Assembly (NCBI GenBank): GCA_964464595.1 | Contig: CAYXGW010000013.1 | Span: 1 to 64,000 of the forward strand | Length of the DNA stretch: 64,000 bases | Direction: 5' to 3' | DNA from: JADFJB01 sp964464595 | GTDB taxonomy: Bacteria > Zhuqueibacterota > JdFR-76 > DREG01 | In this document: positions 10,243-19,929 of the stretch, piece after piece | How positions within the stretch are numbered: position 1 is the first letter of the stretch | Layout of the letters: each line of letters starts with the position of its first letter | The notes under the pieces: model-generated | Seen by the model: only the letters and a program-made list of their open reading frames with translations | What the model was told of the DNA's origin: nothing | Databases searched by the model: none | Program-made: the position numbers and the translations under genes

Positions 10243-10854
10243 TTATTTTTGGGGAATGATTTTTTTTATAGTGTCTTCTACATCGTCCTTTTTACCCAGT
10301 AGTGTGATTTGATCCTCAACTTGAAAACCGAAAGTGCCATCCGGTATAATTGTTTCGTCACCACGCTGGACAACTCCTACCAATACTTGCTTGGGTAATT
10401 TGATGTTTTTTAATCGTTTGCCGGCAATTGGCGAATTCTTTTCGATTCTTAACTGTTCAATTGTACAGCCACCGTCATCCAGGAGTTCTTTTAAAGAATT
10501 AATTTTCTCTTTTTTCAGAGTCTCGGGAGAAAGTTTTGTGTACATTTCATGAATTTCGATTTCTTGTTTGTACAGTTCGGTTTTATATTCACTGATTTTA
10601 TCTGAGAACTTCTTTAAGCCAGACGATGATTTCTTTAATTTCTTGGAATTGTACATTGTAAAAAATTCATTGCCCAAGTCGGTGTATGAAACCTCTATCT
10701 TTTTTTCGATTGACCTTTTTTCCATTTTAGCTTTATTAAGTTCAATGAATTCGGTGGATTTTTCACTTAATTTCTCAATACCATCCCGGGCTGTTTCCGC
10801 ACTCACTTTTGAAAAATCCGATATAGAGGATTTGAGTTTTTCAAAGACATCCAT
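10243..10854 (-). CDS. Coiled-coil protein with C-terminal TrkA-C (RCK_C) domain
   Basis: 203 residues. The first 115 are Lys/Glu-rich and predicted coiled coil. The last 80 (CTIEQLRIEKNSPIAGKRLK through GFQVEDQITLLGKKDDVE) match the RCK_C/TrkA-C ligand-binding fold of potassium channel regulators. There is no transmembrane part, so it may regulate or scaffold another protein. The start at 10854 is chosen because GGAG precedes it; an upstream start would add five residues. It converges with the pyrophosphorylase gene with only 17 bases between. Confidence 0.7.
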   Translation of the reverse strand: MDVFEKLKSSISDFSKVSAETARDGIEKLSEKSTEFIELNKAKMEKRSIEKKIEVSYTDLGNEFFTMYNSKKLKKSSSGLKKFSDKISEYKTELYKQEIEIHEMYTKLSPETLKKEKINSLKELLDDGGCTIEQLRIEKNSPIAGKRLKNIKLPKQVLVGVVQRGDETIIPDGTFGFQVEDQITLLGKKDDVEDTIKKIIPQK

Positions 10855-11179
10855 GTTAATAATCTCCAATATTATTTTAGTAAATATGTAATTTTAAGTT
10901 TATCAATATTTATTGTGTAAATCAATTAATATCTTCTTGTTGTTTGTTCGGGAAGGGTTAAAAGTTTTATGCCGGTAGTAAATATTTATGGACCACATGG
11001 GTGTTTATTGTGTTTTAAAACCATCAACAAATTTATTGCAACCCGCAGTTAATATTGATTTTTAAGATTTAAATATTAACGTTTATATTTATAGCGAAAT
11101 TTGATTTATGAGTCGATAGGATTAGTGACTTTTAGAAATTTAAACAATCCAAATTATTGAGGAAATTTCTCAGCAAAAA
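10855..11179. other. Divergent intergenic region
   Basis: 325 A+T-rich bases between the divergent TrkA-C and M6 protease genes. They must hold both promoters, but I cannot assign -35/-10 boxes with confidence. No gene, hairpin or repeat was recognised. Confidence 0.5.
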
Positions 11180-13054
11180 ATGCTCAAAAGAAAAACAAGA
11201 ATCTTTCAAACCCTGTTTTTGGCGCTTATTCCATTGTCTTTACTTCATGCCCAATTGCCCATGCCTGCACTAGATGGATCATCAATTTCAAAACAACTCA
11301 CCAAACAAATTATTAAAGCCCCTCCTCCTTATGAACAATTGAAACGTATTCAATCCCTACCTGAAATTAAAAAAAGTGTAACAGGATCTGCTAAAGCTAT
11401 CATCCTTCTGGTTGATTTTCCTGATTATACGTGGGAAACCCAGCAAGATTCAAATTTTAATAATCCAATAAATCAACCGGGATTTGATGGGCTTTACCAG
11501 ACCACTTATTACGAAGAAATGCTTTTTAGTACCAATTCGTTTAAGGATCCTTTTAGCCAGAGTTTGGTAACCGGCAGCATGCGAGATTATTATTTAGAAA
11601 ATTCATATAATCAACTTGATGTTGATGGCGTGGTTCTTGGGTGGTATACAGTTAGTCAACCTTATGAATTTTATACAAATAATAATAGTGGCCTCAATGG
11701 CGGAGCAAGTTCTTTTGTTAGAGAAGTAATAGAATTGGCAGAAGCCGATATAGATTATTCGGAATTTGACAACGATGGTGACAATGAGGTCGATGCTTTA
11801 TTTGTCGTACATGCTGGACCAGGGGCAGAAGAGCTATATGCCAAAAACTATGAGGCCCATTTTAATTATTTTTGGTCCCACAAAGCTTCTGTTCACTACC
11901 AGACAGCAGACAGTGTAATAGTTAATCACTACACAATGGAACCGCAAAGTGGTACAATTGGTGTATTTTGTCATGAGTTTGGCCATACATTAGGATTACC
12001 GGATTTATATGATACGGATCAATCTTCCGAGGGAATCGGAGAATGGGGATTAATGGCAAGTGGAGGTTGGTGTCATCTTCCGGGAGATCGTCCCGGAACC
12101 CGGCCGTCACATTTTACTGCGTATTCCAAAATGAGCATGGGCTGGCTTCAACCGCAAATAGTCAGATCTGGTTCCAATAGTTATCGTTTACCCCCGGTTG
12201 AAAGTGAAGCCTTTGCTATTCAGGTTTGGAACGATTCAATGTCAACAAATTTAAGTGATCCGCTCGAATATTTCTTGTTGGAAAACAGGCAAAACAATTT
12301 ATTTGATGCTGCATTAACACGAAGACAAGTTGATTTTAACTGGCCCTTGGCAAACGGGCTTATCATTTACCATGTAAACGGAAACCGGTTTCACAATAGT
12401 GATGATTCCAGAAGATTAATAGATGTGGAAGAAGCAAGTCCTGTTTTGATAAACGGTAATTGGTTTGAACAACTGGATTCACCTAGAAATTTATCTTCAT
12501 ACCAATTTCTAAATACAGGAAACAGGGGAGATAATGGCGATCCATTTCCTGGCTATTCCGATTTGTATGAAGATTTGACCGAATTTTTTGGAGAACGGGA
12601 TAAAGATGAGTTTAGTGAATATTCAATTCCAAATACACGAACTAATGACAATAAAGTGACTTTTATTTCAGTTAAAAATATTCGAATTGACGGAGAAGAT
12701 ATCCTTCTTGATTTGGATACGGATGAAACCATAACTAGTGTCGTAGGAGGTAAAGCCTCAACCCAACCGGAAAGTTATTCATTTTCCATTTTTCCCAATC
12801 CAATGAAAGGAGCCTCACAATTCTTATTGAGAGGGAAATTTAATGATCCCAATCAGAATGGAAGAATTACCATTTACAACCTTCTTGGCCAAAAAGTTTA
12901 TCACGATGAATTTACCTTTACCCATAGTACGGGAAAATTGATATTCTGGGATGGAAGAGATAGCCAGGGCAGAATAATGCAAACCGGGATTTATTTTGTT
13001 GTTGCTCAATATGGTTCGTTCCAAGTTTCGGAAAAGCTCATTATTACTTTGTAA
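11180..13054 (+). CDS. Secreted M6-family metalloprotease with T9SS-type sorting domain
   Basis: 624 residues. A signal peptide (LFLALIPLSLLHA) leads into an M6 (immune-inhibitor A-like) domain with the zinc motif HEFGHTLGLPD at residue 265. A calcium-like DNDGDNEVDA segment lies before it. The last 85 residues (FPNPMKG, YNLLGQKV, DGRDSQGRIMQTGIYFV) are the FlgD-Ig/Por-type C-terminal domain that directs proteins through a type IX-like secretion path. It is probably an extracellular or surface protease. No inhibitor gene is adjacent. Confidence 0.88.
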   Translation: MLKRKTRIFQTLFLALIPLSLLHAQLPMPALDGSSISKQLTKQIIKAPPPYEQLKRIQSLPEIKKSVTGSAKAIILLVDFPDYTWETQQDSNFNNPINQPGFDGLYQTTYYEEMLFSTNSFKDPFSQSLVTGSMRDYYLENSYNQLDVDGVVLGWYTVSQPYEFYTNNNSGLNGGASSFVREVIELAEADIDYSEFDNDGDNEVDALFVVHAGPGAEELYAKNYEAHFNYFWSHKASVHYQTADSVIVNHYTMEPQSGTIGVFCHEFGHTLGLPDLYDTDQSSEGIGEWGLMASGGWCHLPGDRPGTRPSHFTAYSKMSMGWLQPQIVRSGSNSYRLPPVESEAFAIQVWNDSMSTNLSDPLEYFLLENRQNNLFDAALTRRQVDFNWPLANGLIIYHVNGNRFHNSDDSRRLIDVEEASPVLINGNWFEQLDSPRNLSSYQFLNTGNRGDNGDPFPGYSDLYEDLTEFFGERDKDEFSEYSIPNTRTNDNKVTFISVKNIRIDGEDILLDLDTDETITSVVGGKASTQPESYSFSIFPNPMKGASQFLLRGKFNDPNQNGRITIYNLLGQKVYHDEFTFTHSTGKLIFWDGRDSQGRIMQTGIYFVVAQYGSFQVSEKLIITL

Positions 13055-13203
13055 AAAAATCATCTTTCATAGAGATAAAAAATATTACCATGGTTTTTCC
13101 ATAAATTGGTAATTGCCATAAAGATTGATAACCCTTCTTTTTTTCTTGTAATCCAACCACTTAATGTTTAATTTGAAATATAAAAAAACTAAATTAGGGT
13201 TTT

Positions 13204-13575
13204 ATGGTGGGTAATAAAAATGTAAATGTGCTCATCGTCGATGACGAAAAAGACTTTCGAGATCTTTTTGCTGAATTGGTAAACCGGATGGGTTATTCTG
13301 TAATTACAGCCGAAAACGGTAAAGAAGCATTGGAAAAAATAAAGAAAAAACCTATTCAGGCAGCAATCATTGATTACAACATGCCAGGAATGAACGGGCT
13401 GGAATTGTTAACTCAAATCAAAAAACGAGACACCAATATTTTTGTGGTTTTGATTTCAGGATATGGTAACGGGGAGTTAGAAACGGAAGCTATAAAAATG
13501 GGCGTTGATGTATATGTAGTTAAACCGATGGATATAAATAAACTTCAAGATGCCCTGCAGAAAGCTCTTCGATAG
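13204..13575 (+). CDS. Single-domain response regulator
   Basis: 123 residues, receiver only. LIVDDEKDFR provides the acidic pocket, AIIDYNMPG the phosphoacceptor Asp, LISGYG the Thr/Ser switch position and VVKPMD the conserved Lys. With no output domain it likely relays a signal by protein contact. It stands alone upstream of the partner-switching cluster, to which it may belong. Confidence 0.88.
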   Translation: MVGNKNVNVLIVDDEKDFRDLFAELVNRMGYSVITAENGKEALEKIKKKPIQAAIIDYNMPGMNGLELLTQIKKRDTNIFVVLISGYGNGELETEAIKMGVDVYVVKPMDINKLQDALQKALR

Positions 13576-13928
13576 ATTCCCTTTTAGATAATTCCCAATA
13601 ATAGCTTTAAACCTTTCCTAACTTGCATCTGAATGACAATTTACTTTTTGACATTTCCGGATTTGTAAGTGGAAATCTTCCAACTTAGAAATGAGGAGAT
13701 TGCGGCTTAAAAGAGGGCATATGGATAAACCTTATTTAGAGAATCTCATAAAACAAGGAAAATAGTCAAACACACGTATTTAAAATAATTTCTATTTATA
13801 AACAACATGTGTTTAAAAGAAAGAATTGCAGAACCTCTTTAAAGAAATAACGAATCTTTCCGATTTAAATTATCTAGAGGAAGTATTATGTTCTAAAGGT
13901 TATACTCATTGAAATTAGGACAATTTAT
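13576..13928. other. Intergenic region before the partner-switching operon
   Basis: 353 A+T-rich bases with no supported gene; the only frame starting with ATG after a purine run encodes 14 residues. It presumably contains the promoter of the STAS-kinase-phosphatase operon. No clear hairpin was seen. Confidence 0.4.
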
Positions 13929-14234
13929 TTGAAAGTCAACTACTTTAGTCAGGATAATACAATTAGAATTTTGGTTGATGAGGAAACCATTGATATTGAA
14001 AATGCATATCAGCTCCGTGAGATTCTTCTCGATCAAGTTTACACCGGTAATACCGATTTACTTTTAGATTTACAGAAAGTTACCTTTATAGATAGTTCCG
14101 GTTTGGGAGCACTTGTCTATGGACTAAGAGAGGCAAGGCGTTACAAAGGTTCGATTCGAGTTTCCGGACTCACAGAACATGTCTCTTCTATGTTTTCAAT
14201 AACCCGCTTAAACAAAATCTTTGAAGTAATTTAA
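13929..14234 (+). CDS. STAS anti-sigma factor antagonist
   Basis: 101 residues of the SpoIIAA/RsbV class. DLQKVTFIDSSGLGALV contains the DSSGLG motif whose Ser is phosphorylated by the partner kinase. The TTG start is set by alignment of the first beta strand (MKVNYFSQDNTIRILVDEE). It is followed after 6 bases by the kinase and then the phosphatase, the standard order of a partner-switching module. Confidence 0.9.
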   Translation: MKVNYFSQDNTIRILVDEETIDIENAYQLREILLDQVYTGNTDLLLDLQKVTFIDSSGLGALVYGLREARRYKGSIRVSGLTEHVSSMFSITRLNKIFEVI

Positions 14235-14240
14235 TTTTAC

Positions 14241-14672
14241 ATGAGTAAAACACTAACTGATAGTTTTCGGGTAGAGTTTTCGTTTTTAGGAACTGTTGAA
14301 AATATTCGCAGGTTCTCAGTTGTGGGGAAAAATATTGTTCAATCCATTTGGCCGGATAACCCCAATCTGGCCTTTGAGGTTGAACTTTGTCTAACAGAAG
14401 CTCTCACCAATGTTCATCTCCATGTTCATCATAAAAATAGCGAACAGAAATTGACTTACAAAATTGAAGGGAAAGGGAATAAAATTTGTATTCGTGTATT
14501 TGATTCCGGGAACGGATTTTCTCTTGAGCAAGTTATTCAACGAAATGATCATGATTTATTATTGGACCATGGAAGAGGACTTAAGATCATTCACAACCTG
14601 GTTGATCGCTTAGATTACAGCAGGGGTAAACAAAGAAATCAATTGATTATTGAAAAGAAAGTAAACGAGTGA
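14241..14672 (+). CDS. Anti-sigma factor serine kinase (RsbW/SpoIIAB-like)
   Basis: 143 residues with a GHKL ATPase fold: N-box ELCLTEALTNV, G1 box FDSGNGF and G2 box GRGLKII. Such kinases phosphorylate the STAS antagonist and sequester a sigma factor or other partner. No sigma factor gene is adjacent, so the sequestered target is unknown; in FCB bacteria the output is often not a sigma factor. Confidence 0.88.
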   Translation: MSKTLTDSFRVEFSFLGTVENIRRFSVVGKNIVQSIWPDNPNLAFEVELCLTEALTNVHLHVHHKNSEQKLTYKIEGKGNKICIRVFDSGNGFSLEQVIQRNDHDLLLDHGRGLKIIHNLVDRLDYSRGKQRNQLIIEKKVNE

Positions 14673-14682
14673 ACTCATTTTT

Positions 14683-16269
14683 ATGATGGATAATGCTACA
14701 GAATCGAAAGTGGTAAAACTAGAGGCTGATTGGTTTGAAGGCATTATGCCCAAAATCAATCAATTGATACCGTTCTCATTTTGGATTAAAAGAGATGGGG
14801 TTTTAATTTTTTCTTCAAATGGAACTGAAAATGGATATTTGGAGGAAAACCTGCAATGTGAAGATACAACGTTGACCCTCGGAATCTCGCGAGATGTTCA
14901 AAAGTGTTCTTTGGAGCTTAAAGAAACCTTTGTTCAATTATTACAACTTGTGCTTAATAGTCAATCTCGGGTTGAAACTGAGATGAAATCCTTTTCCGCA
15001 GAATTATTGAATCGCTATGAGGAATTAAATATTCTATATGAATTGAGTCAGACTATCGGATCTGTTTTTGACCTGGACAAGATATTCGAAGTTTTAATAG
15101 AAAAAATAGAAATTGTTCTCGATGTAGATAGAATATCCATAATGCTCTTCGATGAAGAGGCGGAAGAACTGATCGTTATAGCCGCGAAAGGTTTTGATGT
15201 AAAGCAATTGGAGAATCACAGGATTTCATTAAAAGAGGGAATCAGTGGTTACGTACTTCGTCGTGGCGAGCCTCTTTTGGTTCAAAATGGCAGCAAAATT
15301 CCAAATGACGTCAAAGTTCAAACAAGAGATTATAAAACAGAGTCTTTCATCTCAGTACCGATGATTTGCTCACATATTGAGGGTAACGAAATTCCAATTG
15401 GTGTGATTAATGTGACTGAAAAAAGAAATACCCAAAATTTAACCTCTGGCGATTTGAAACTTTTAAATTCAGTGGCCTCAATTGCAGCAATTGCAATTTA
15501 TAATAACCGGCTCATAGAAGCAGCCAAAGAATCGGAGAGAATGAAAAAGGAACTTGAAATTGCAGAAAAGATTCAGCTCGGATTATTGCCAAATCACTTT
15601 CCAGTTCTCCCTGATTTAGAAATTTATGGTAGATGCTGGTCGGCGACCAATATTGGGGGTGACTATTTTGATTTTTATATAGAGAATGAAGATCGTGTGG
15701 ACTTGGTTATTGCAGATGTATCAGGCCATAATGTGAGTGCTGCCCTGATGATGGCCGTTACAAGAAGTGTTCTTAAATCATTAATGCAGGAATCAATACC
15801 GGTATCAGAGGTGTTAAATAGAGCCAACAGGTCACTCTTTGAAGATCTGAATAGAGCTGGATTTTTTATTTCGATTTTTCTAATTCGTTATAATCGAAAA
15901 ACAAAAGAACTAACTTACGCAAATGGCGGACACCACCCCGTGATGTGGTATAGGGGTAGAACAAAAGAAATCAACCAACTGGATGCCGAAGGCCTTTTGT
16001 TAGGTGTTTTATCTGAGGTACAATTCCAAGAAAAGTCAGTTACTGTAGAATCGGAAGATATTCTTGTGATGTATACCGATGGCTTAGTTGAGATCGATAG
16101 TCCTGAGGGAGTAACTTTGGACTATGATAAATTGAAGAATGACATTACTCATTCAGCACAAGAGTCTGCCAAAGAATTAGTAAAATTAATTTTTGAAGGT
16201 GTGCAAGGTTTCAATCAAATCACACCACAAAAAGACGATCTAACTTTGCAGGTTTTGAAAATAAAATAA
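14683..16269 (+). CDS. GAF-PP2C serine phosphatase (RsbU/SpoIIE-like)
   Basis: 528 residues. A GAF sensor domain (about 115-275) is joined by a helix (EIAEKIQLGLLPN) to a SpoIIE/PP2C phosphatase. Metal-binding Asp residues are in GGDYFDFY, IADVSGHN, MYTDGLVE and the terminal KDDLTL. It should dephosphorylate the STAS protein encoded two genes upstream when the GAF domain is triggered. The 10-base gap supports one operon. Confidence 0.9.
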   Translation: MMDNATESKVVKLEADWFEGIMPKINQLIPFSFWIKRDGVLIFSSNGTENGYLEENLQCEDTTLTLGISRDVQKCSLELKETFVQLLQLVLNSQSRVETEMKSFSAELLNRYEELNILYELSQTIGSVFDLDKIFEVLIEKIEIVLDVDRISIMLFDEEAEELIVIAAKGFDVKQLENHRISLKEGISGYVLRRGEPLLVQNGSKIPNDVKVQTRDYKTESFISVPMICSHIEGNEIPIGVINVTEKRNTQNLTSGDLKLLNSVASIAAIAIYNNRLIEAAKESERMKKELEIAEKIQLGLLPNHFPVLPDLEIYGRCWSATNIGGDYFDFYIENEDRVDLVIADVSGHNVSAALMMAVTRSVLKSLMQESIPVSEVLNRANRSLFEDLNRAGFFISIFLIRYNRKTKELTYANGGHHPVMWYRGRTKEINQLDAEGLLLGVLSEVQFQEKSVTVESEDILVMYTDGLVEIDSPEGVTLDYDKLKNDITHSAQESAKELVKLIFEGVQGFNQITPQKDDLTLQVLKIK

Positions 16270-16373
16270 ACTAACTAGTTAAATGATGTTTTCAAAGTAT
16301 GATTAATAATGTCATTTATGTCGATAATACATAAAAGTTAGATCTGAAAATAAAGTGTAAGGAAAATTTTTGA

Positions 16374-16826
16374 TTGGATAATACCAATATACTAATTGCT
16401 GTGAACGAAATATTTATTAGCAGATCTCTTTCTTTTTTGTTGACGGAAAAAGGCTATCGAGTAGAAACTGTAAGTTCTTCCAAACAGGCTTGGGAGCATA
16501 TCCAAAATGGCTTAACTCCGGATGTTTTGTTTGTCGATGACTTGGCTTCGGATTGTTGTGGTCTGCAATTGTGCCGGAAAATCAAAAAGAATTCACAATA
16601 CCAAAAAATTTATGTTATCTGGATCACAGACCGCTGGCGTAAATCCGACATCGAAAAAGCAAAGCTTGTAGAAATTAATGAGTATATGACTAAGCCTTTC
16701 AGTCCTTCCAAAATCACTAGACGGATGCGAGAAATTCTAAATGAGAGAAATGATAAAAAAATCGGACAATCTGAAAATTATTACAAGCCAGATACAGACA
16801 CTGCCTACGCTTCCCAAAGTTGTTAA
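16374..16826 (+). CDS. Partly degenerate receiver-domain protein
   Basis: 150 residues, starting TTG after AAGGA. Receiver fold over residues 1-120: the likely phosphoacceptor Asp is kept (VLFVDDLA) and the Lys is kept (MTKPFS). The N-terminal acidic pair is replaced (LIAVNEIF instead of LIVDDE), which should weaken Mg binding and phosphorylation. The last 29 codons overlap the start of the HDOD gene in another frame. Probably a phosphorylation-weak adaptor. Confidence 0.75.
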   Translation: MDNTNILIAVNEIFISRSLSFLLTEKGYRVETVSSSKQAWEHIQNGLTPDVLFVDDLASDCCGLQLCRKIKKNSQYQKIYVIWITDRWRKSDIEKAKLVEINEYMTKPFSPSKITRRMREILNERNDKKIGQSENYYKPDTDTAYASQSC

Positions 16827-17616
16827 TCGTGTTATTGAGTTAGTCGCAGATCCGGAAACCTCTTCAGCTTGTTTGGCCAGGGCAATTTCTACTGATGCTG
16901 CTATGGTTAGCAGAGTGTTAAAAGCTGCAAATTCTGCATATTATGGTTTACCTCAGAAGGTGTCTACAATTACTCAGGCAACCGTTGTATTAGGATTTAA
17001 CACAATTAAAAATTTAGTTTTAACAACATCTGTGTTTTCTACTTTTAAAGGTAGCGGAGTTAGTAGATTTAACAGGGAGGAGTTTTGGTTACATTCCATC
17101 GGTTGTGCTACAATAAGCAAAATTATTTGCAGACAAATCCACATTGGTATGCCAGAGGAAGCATTCATCGCCGGATTGCTTCACGATATAGGAAAGATTG
17201 TAGAAGACCAATTTCTTTATGAAAATATTGAGAAGATTCTTACTTGTATTGACGAAACTCATGTTTCGTTTAAGGAAGCTGAACAAATTATACAAGGGAT
17301 AGATCATACCGAAATTGGATTTTTGTTGTGTGATAAGTGGAATTTTCCATTACATCTGCAAGAAGCAGTTGCATTTCATCATAACCCCGGGAAAGCCACG
17401 ATCGATAAAGAGTTGGTTAGCCTGGTCCACCTGGCGAATTCGATTGCAATAGAAGAATCATTAGGCTATGGTGGCGACCCATTTACACCAGTAATTGATC
17501 CAATTGTTGAAAAAATACTGGGGATAACGCAACCCGAGATTGATGAGTTAAAAGAAGAAATTTTCGAGGAATATGAAAAAGCTGTTGGTTTTCTCGAATT
17601 AATGGTGAGCAACTAA
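16741..17616 (+). CDS. HDOD-domain protein
   Basis: 291 residues. The HDOD domain starts TLPTLPKVVNRVIELV at about residue 20 and includes AGLLHDIGKIV and FHHNPG. HDOD proteins resemble HD hydrolases and act as signalling scaffolds in c-di-GMP or two-component networks. The 86-base overlap with the upstream receiver gene is unusually long; both frames look coding. The ATG at 16750 is an alternative start. Confidence 0.85.
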   Translation: MREMIKKSDNLKIITSQIQTLPTLPKVVNRVIELVADPETSSACLARAISTDAAMVSRVLKAANSAYYGLPQKVSTITQATVVLGFNTIKNLVLTTSVFSTFKGSGVSRFNREEFWLHSIGCATISKIICRQIHIGMPEEAFIAGLLHDIGKIVEDQFLYENIEKILTCIDETHVSFKEAEQIIQGIDHTEIGFLLCDKWNFPLHLQEAVAFHHNPGKATIDKELVSLVHLANSIAIEESLGYGGDPFTPVIDPIVEKILGITQPEIDELKEEIFEEYEKAVGFLELMVSN

Positions 17617-17650
17617 GGGAATACAAGCTCGAAAATGAGGTGATAAAATT

Positions 17651-19294
17651 GTGAAAACGTTATTACAAGAAAATTTGACAAGGTCAAATGGAGTGGAACC
17701 AAGTTTTCAAAATAAGTTTGAGGAATATAAACATATTTTTCAAGAAACAAAGCGCTTAGGCGATATTCATCAAGTCGATAAAGTATTTAAATGTGTGATT
17801 AAAATTTTGCAGCAGGTTGTTGAGTTTTCCGGAGCTGCTTTACTTGAAAAAGAGAAATTTGCAGATCATTATCATCTAAAAAAAGAATATAAATTAAATG
17901 GCAAACTTGATAAACATCTTCGTTGGTTGGAACGCTCCGGATATTTGAAATGGGTTAGTGAATCTGATACAGTATCATTATTACCACCAGATGATGATGT
18001 TGCAAGTAATCATCCGTTACTCATTATTCCATTATTAACCGGCAAAAAAATAATTGGCGCGTTGGTCGTTTTCCTTAAAATAAATACAAAAGATCTAACA
18101 TCTAACAACTCCGATCTACTGACATTAATCGGATCGCAAGCTGCGGTGGCTTTTGACAATGCACGCTTGTATGAAGAAATGGCTACAAAAAGTTATGTGC
18201 TATCCAGTATGAAATCATTTATGGAAAATTCGATCGAGAGTGTTGGAGAAGGAATTATAGCGATTGATCTTGATAAAAAGATTTCACTCTTCAATTCTGC
18301 AGCAGTCGAAATTTTAGGCGTTCAACACAACACAGCGATTGGATCGCGATATTATGAATTTTTTGAACAGGAATTTGTTGAATTTTTAGATCAACTGTTT
18401 GATTTGACTTTTACAAAAGGTGAGAACCAAGATGAATTTTCTTATCGAAATCCAATAAGCAAAAAACGATTTTCGATGGAAATGCATGCCACTATTCTTA
18501 AAAATGATGAAGGTGAAAGAATTGGCGCTATTGCAGTTTGCCGCGATTTGACAGAGCAACAGGAGTTGACCCAGTTGCGTCAGTTAGATCAATTGAAAGA
18601 TGAATTTATTTCGACTGTTTCTCATGAATTAAGAACGCCTTTAACCTCAATCAAATCTTTTACAGGTATTTTAAAAGATATTGAAAATTGTGATGCCAAA
18701 AGTCAAAGAGAATTCCTTGATATTATCGATAAAGAATCGGATCGGTTGATCCAATTAATCGAAGAACTATTAGACATCAGTAAAATAAACAGGGGTGAAA
18801 TCAATTCAGAAATCGGGTTCGTCAATATCAATTCTGTGTTTAAGAAATCTTTTTTCGTATTGCAGGCTATAGCCGGTGCAAAAAATATAATATTTGAAAC
18901 CGATTTAAATGGTGATCAAATTGTCTTAAGTGATGAAAAACGGCTCATTCAGGTGTTTGTAAATTTAATTGGGAATGCCATAAAATTTAGTCCTGAAGGA
19001 GGAAAAATAAAAATATGGGCAGAGAAAATGAAAAGTAATGGCATGAAAGATAGAGGTAATTATTTAAAAATTTCCATCAAAGATGAAGGAATAGGTATAC
19101 CCAAAGAATCCAGGAAGATCGTATTCGAAAAATTTAAACAGCTCCGGGAAGACCCTAGTACCAAACCCAGTGGCAGCGGTCTTGGGTTATGGCTTTGTAA
19201 ACAAATTATTGAAGAATATGAGGGCGCAATATGGGTAGAAAGTGAGCCAAAGAAGGGCTCCACCTTTATCTTTACTCTACCCAATCCGGATTAA
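17651..19294 (+). CDS. GAF-PAS hybrid sensor histidine kinase
   Basis: 547 residues without transmembrane helices: GAF (about 35-175), PAS (about 195-305), HisKA with VSHELRTPLTSIKSF, and a HATPase_c domain with N-box FVNLIGNAIKFS, KDEGIGIP and GSGLGLW. All catalytic boxes are intact, so it is an active soluble kinase. GTG start with GAGGTGA upstream. No cognate regulator is fused; nearby receivers are candidates. Confidence 0.92.
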   Translation: MKTLLQENLTRSNGVEPSFQNKFEEYKHIFQETKRLGDIHQVDKVFKCVIKILQQVVEFSGAALLEKEKFADHYHLKKEYKLNGKLDKHLRWLERSGYLKWVSESDTVSLLPPDDDVASNHPLLIIPLLTGKKIIGALVVFLKINTKDLTSNNSDLLTLIGSQAAVAFDNARLYEEMATKSYVLSSMKSFMENSIESVGEGIIAIDLDKKISLFNSAAVEILGVQHNTAIGSRYYEFFEQEFVEFLDQLFDLTFTKGENQDEFSYRNPISKKRFSMEMHATILKNDEGERIGAIAVCRDLTEQQELTQLRQLDQLKDEFISTVSHELRTPLTSIKSFTGILKDIENCDAKSQREFLDIIDKESDRLIQLIEELLDISKINRGEINSEIGFVNINSVFKKSFFVLQAIAGAKNIIFETDLNGDQIVLSDEKRLIQVFVNLIGNAIKFSPEGGKIKIWAEKMKSNGMKDRGNYLKISIKDEGIGIPKESRKIVFEKFKQLREDPSTKPSGSGLGLWLCKQIIEEYEGAIWVESEPKKGSTFIFTLPNPD

Positions 19295-19313
19295 AACTAA
19301 AATATACTGAAGT

Positions 19314-19844
19314 ATGAACTTAATATCAGAAGAAAAAGGAATTTCATTTATTGAGATTCTATTTATTGCAGGAATTTTAGTTTTGCTGTGTTGTATGGCA
19401 TTTATGAAAATCTCAAACCAAAACCAACAAACAAATGAGGTCCATCTTCAAAAATCCGCAAAAGAATTTCGGCTGGCTATTTACAATTACTTTCTCGATC
19501 ATGGCCATTATCCGTGCTCTGAAAATGATTATAACAAGAATGGCGATTTAAGCATATTACTTAGCCAGTTGCTATGGTATACTAACGACTACGGAAAACC
19601 CGCTAAATTAAGGGATCGCGAAAACAGGTTCGGTCCGTATCTTCCGGAATTTCCCATTGAGCCAATTTCAAATTTGTATACTGTCAAACTTGATTCAAGC
19701 GAGTCTAAAACGTTATTGGAATTTAAGCTGAAAACTGCAGATGATTCGACCGCCACAGGCGGGTGGTTGTTTCAAACGAAAACTGGTTTCCTTATAGCCA
19801 ACCTGAATAGGAAATTCTTCACAAATTATTATGCTTACTATTAG
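19314..19844 (+). CDS. Type II secretion/type IV pilus pseudopilin
   Basis: 176 residues. A class III signal EEKGISFIEILFIAGILV is visible: Gly before the cleavage site, Glu at +5 and a 20-residue hydrophobic helix. The globular part has the YPCSENDYNKNGD segment similar to GspG-type calcium loops. It is followed by PilM/N/O/P-like genes, which makes it a subunit of a pseudopilus or minor pilus. No prepilin peptidase is in the window. Confidence 0.8.
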   Translation: MNLISEEKGISFIEILFIAGILVLLCCMAFMKISNQNQQTNEVHLQKSAKEFRLAIYNYFLDHGHYPCSENDYNKNGDLSILLSQLLWYTNDYGKPAKLRDRENRFGPYLPEFPIEPISNLYTVKLDSSESKTLLEFKLKTADDSTATGGWLFQTKTGFLIANLNRKFFTNYYAYY

Positions 19845-19929
19845 CCGTTGATCTTTAACAGATTATTCGAAATTCAAGTGCAATGTTTAGTTGTAATAAG
19901 ATAATCTTTATAACAAAGGGTTAGATAAA

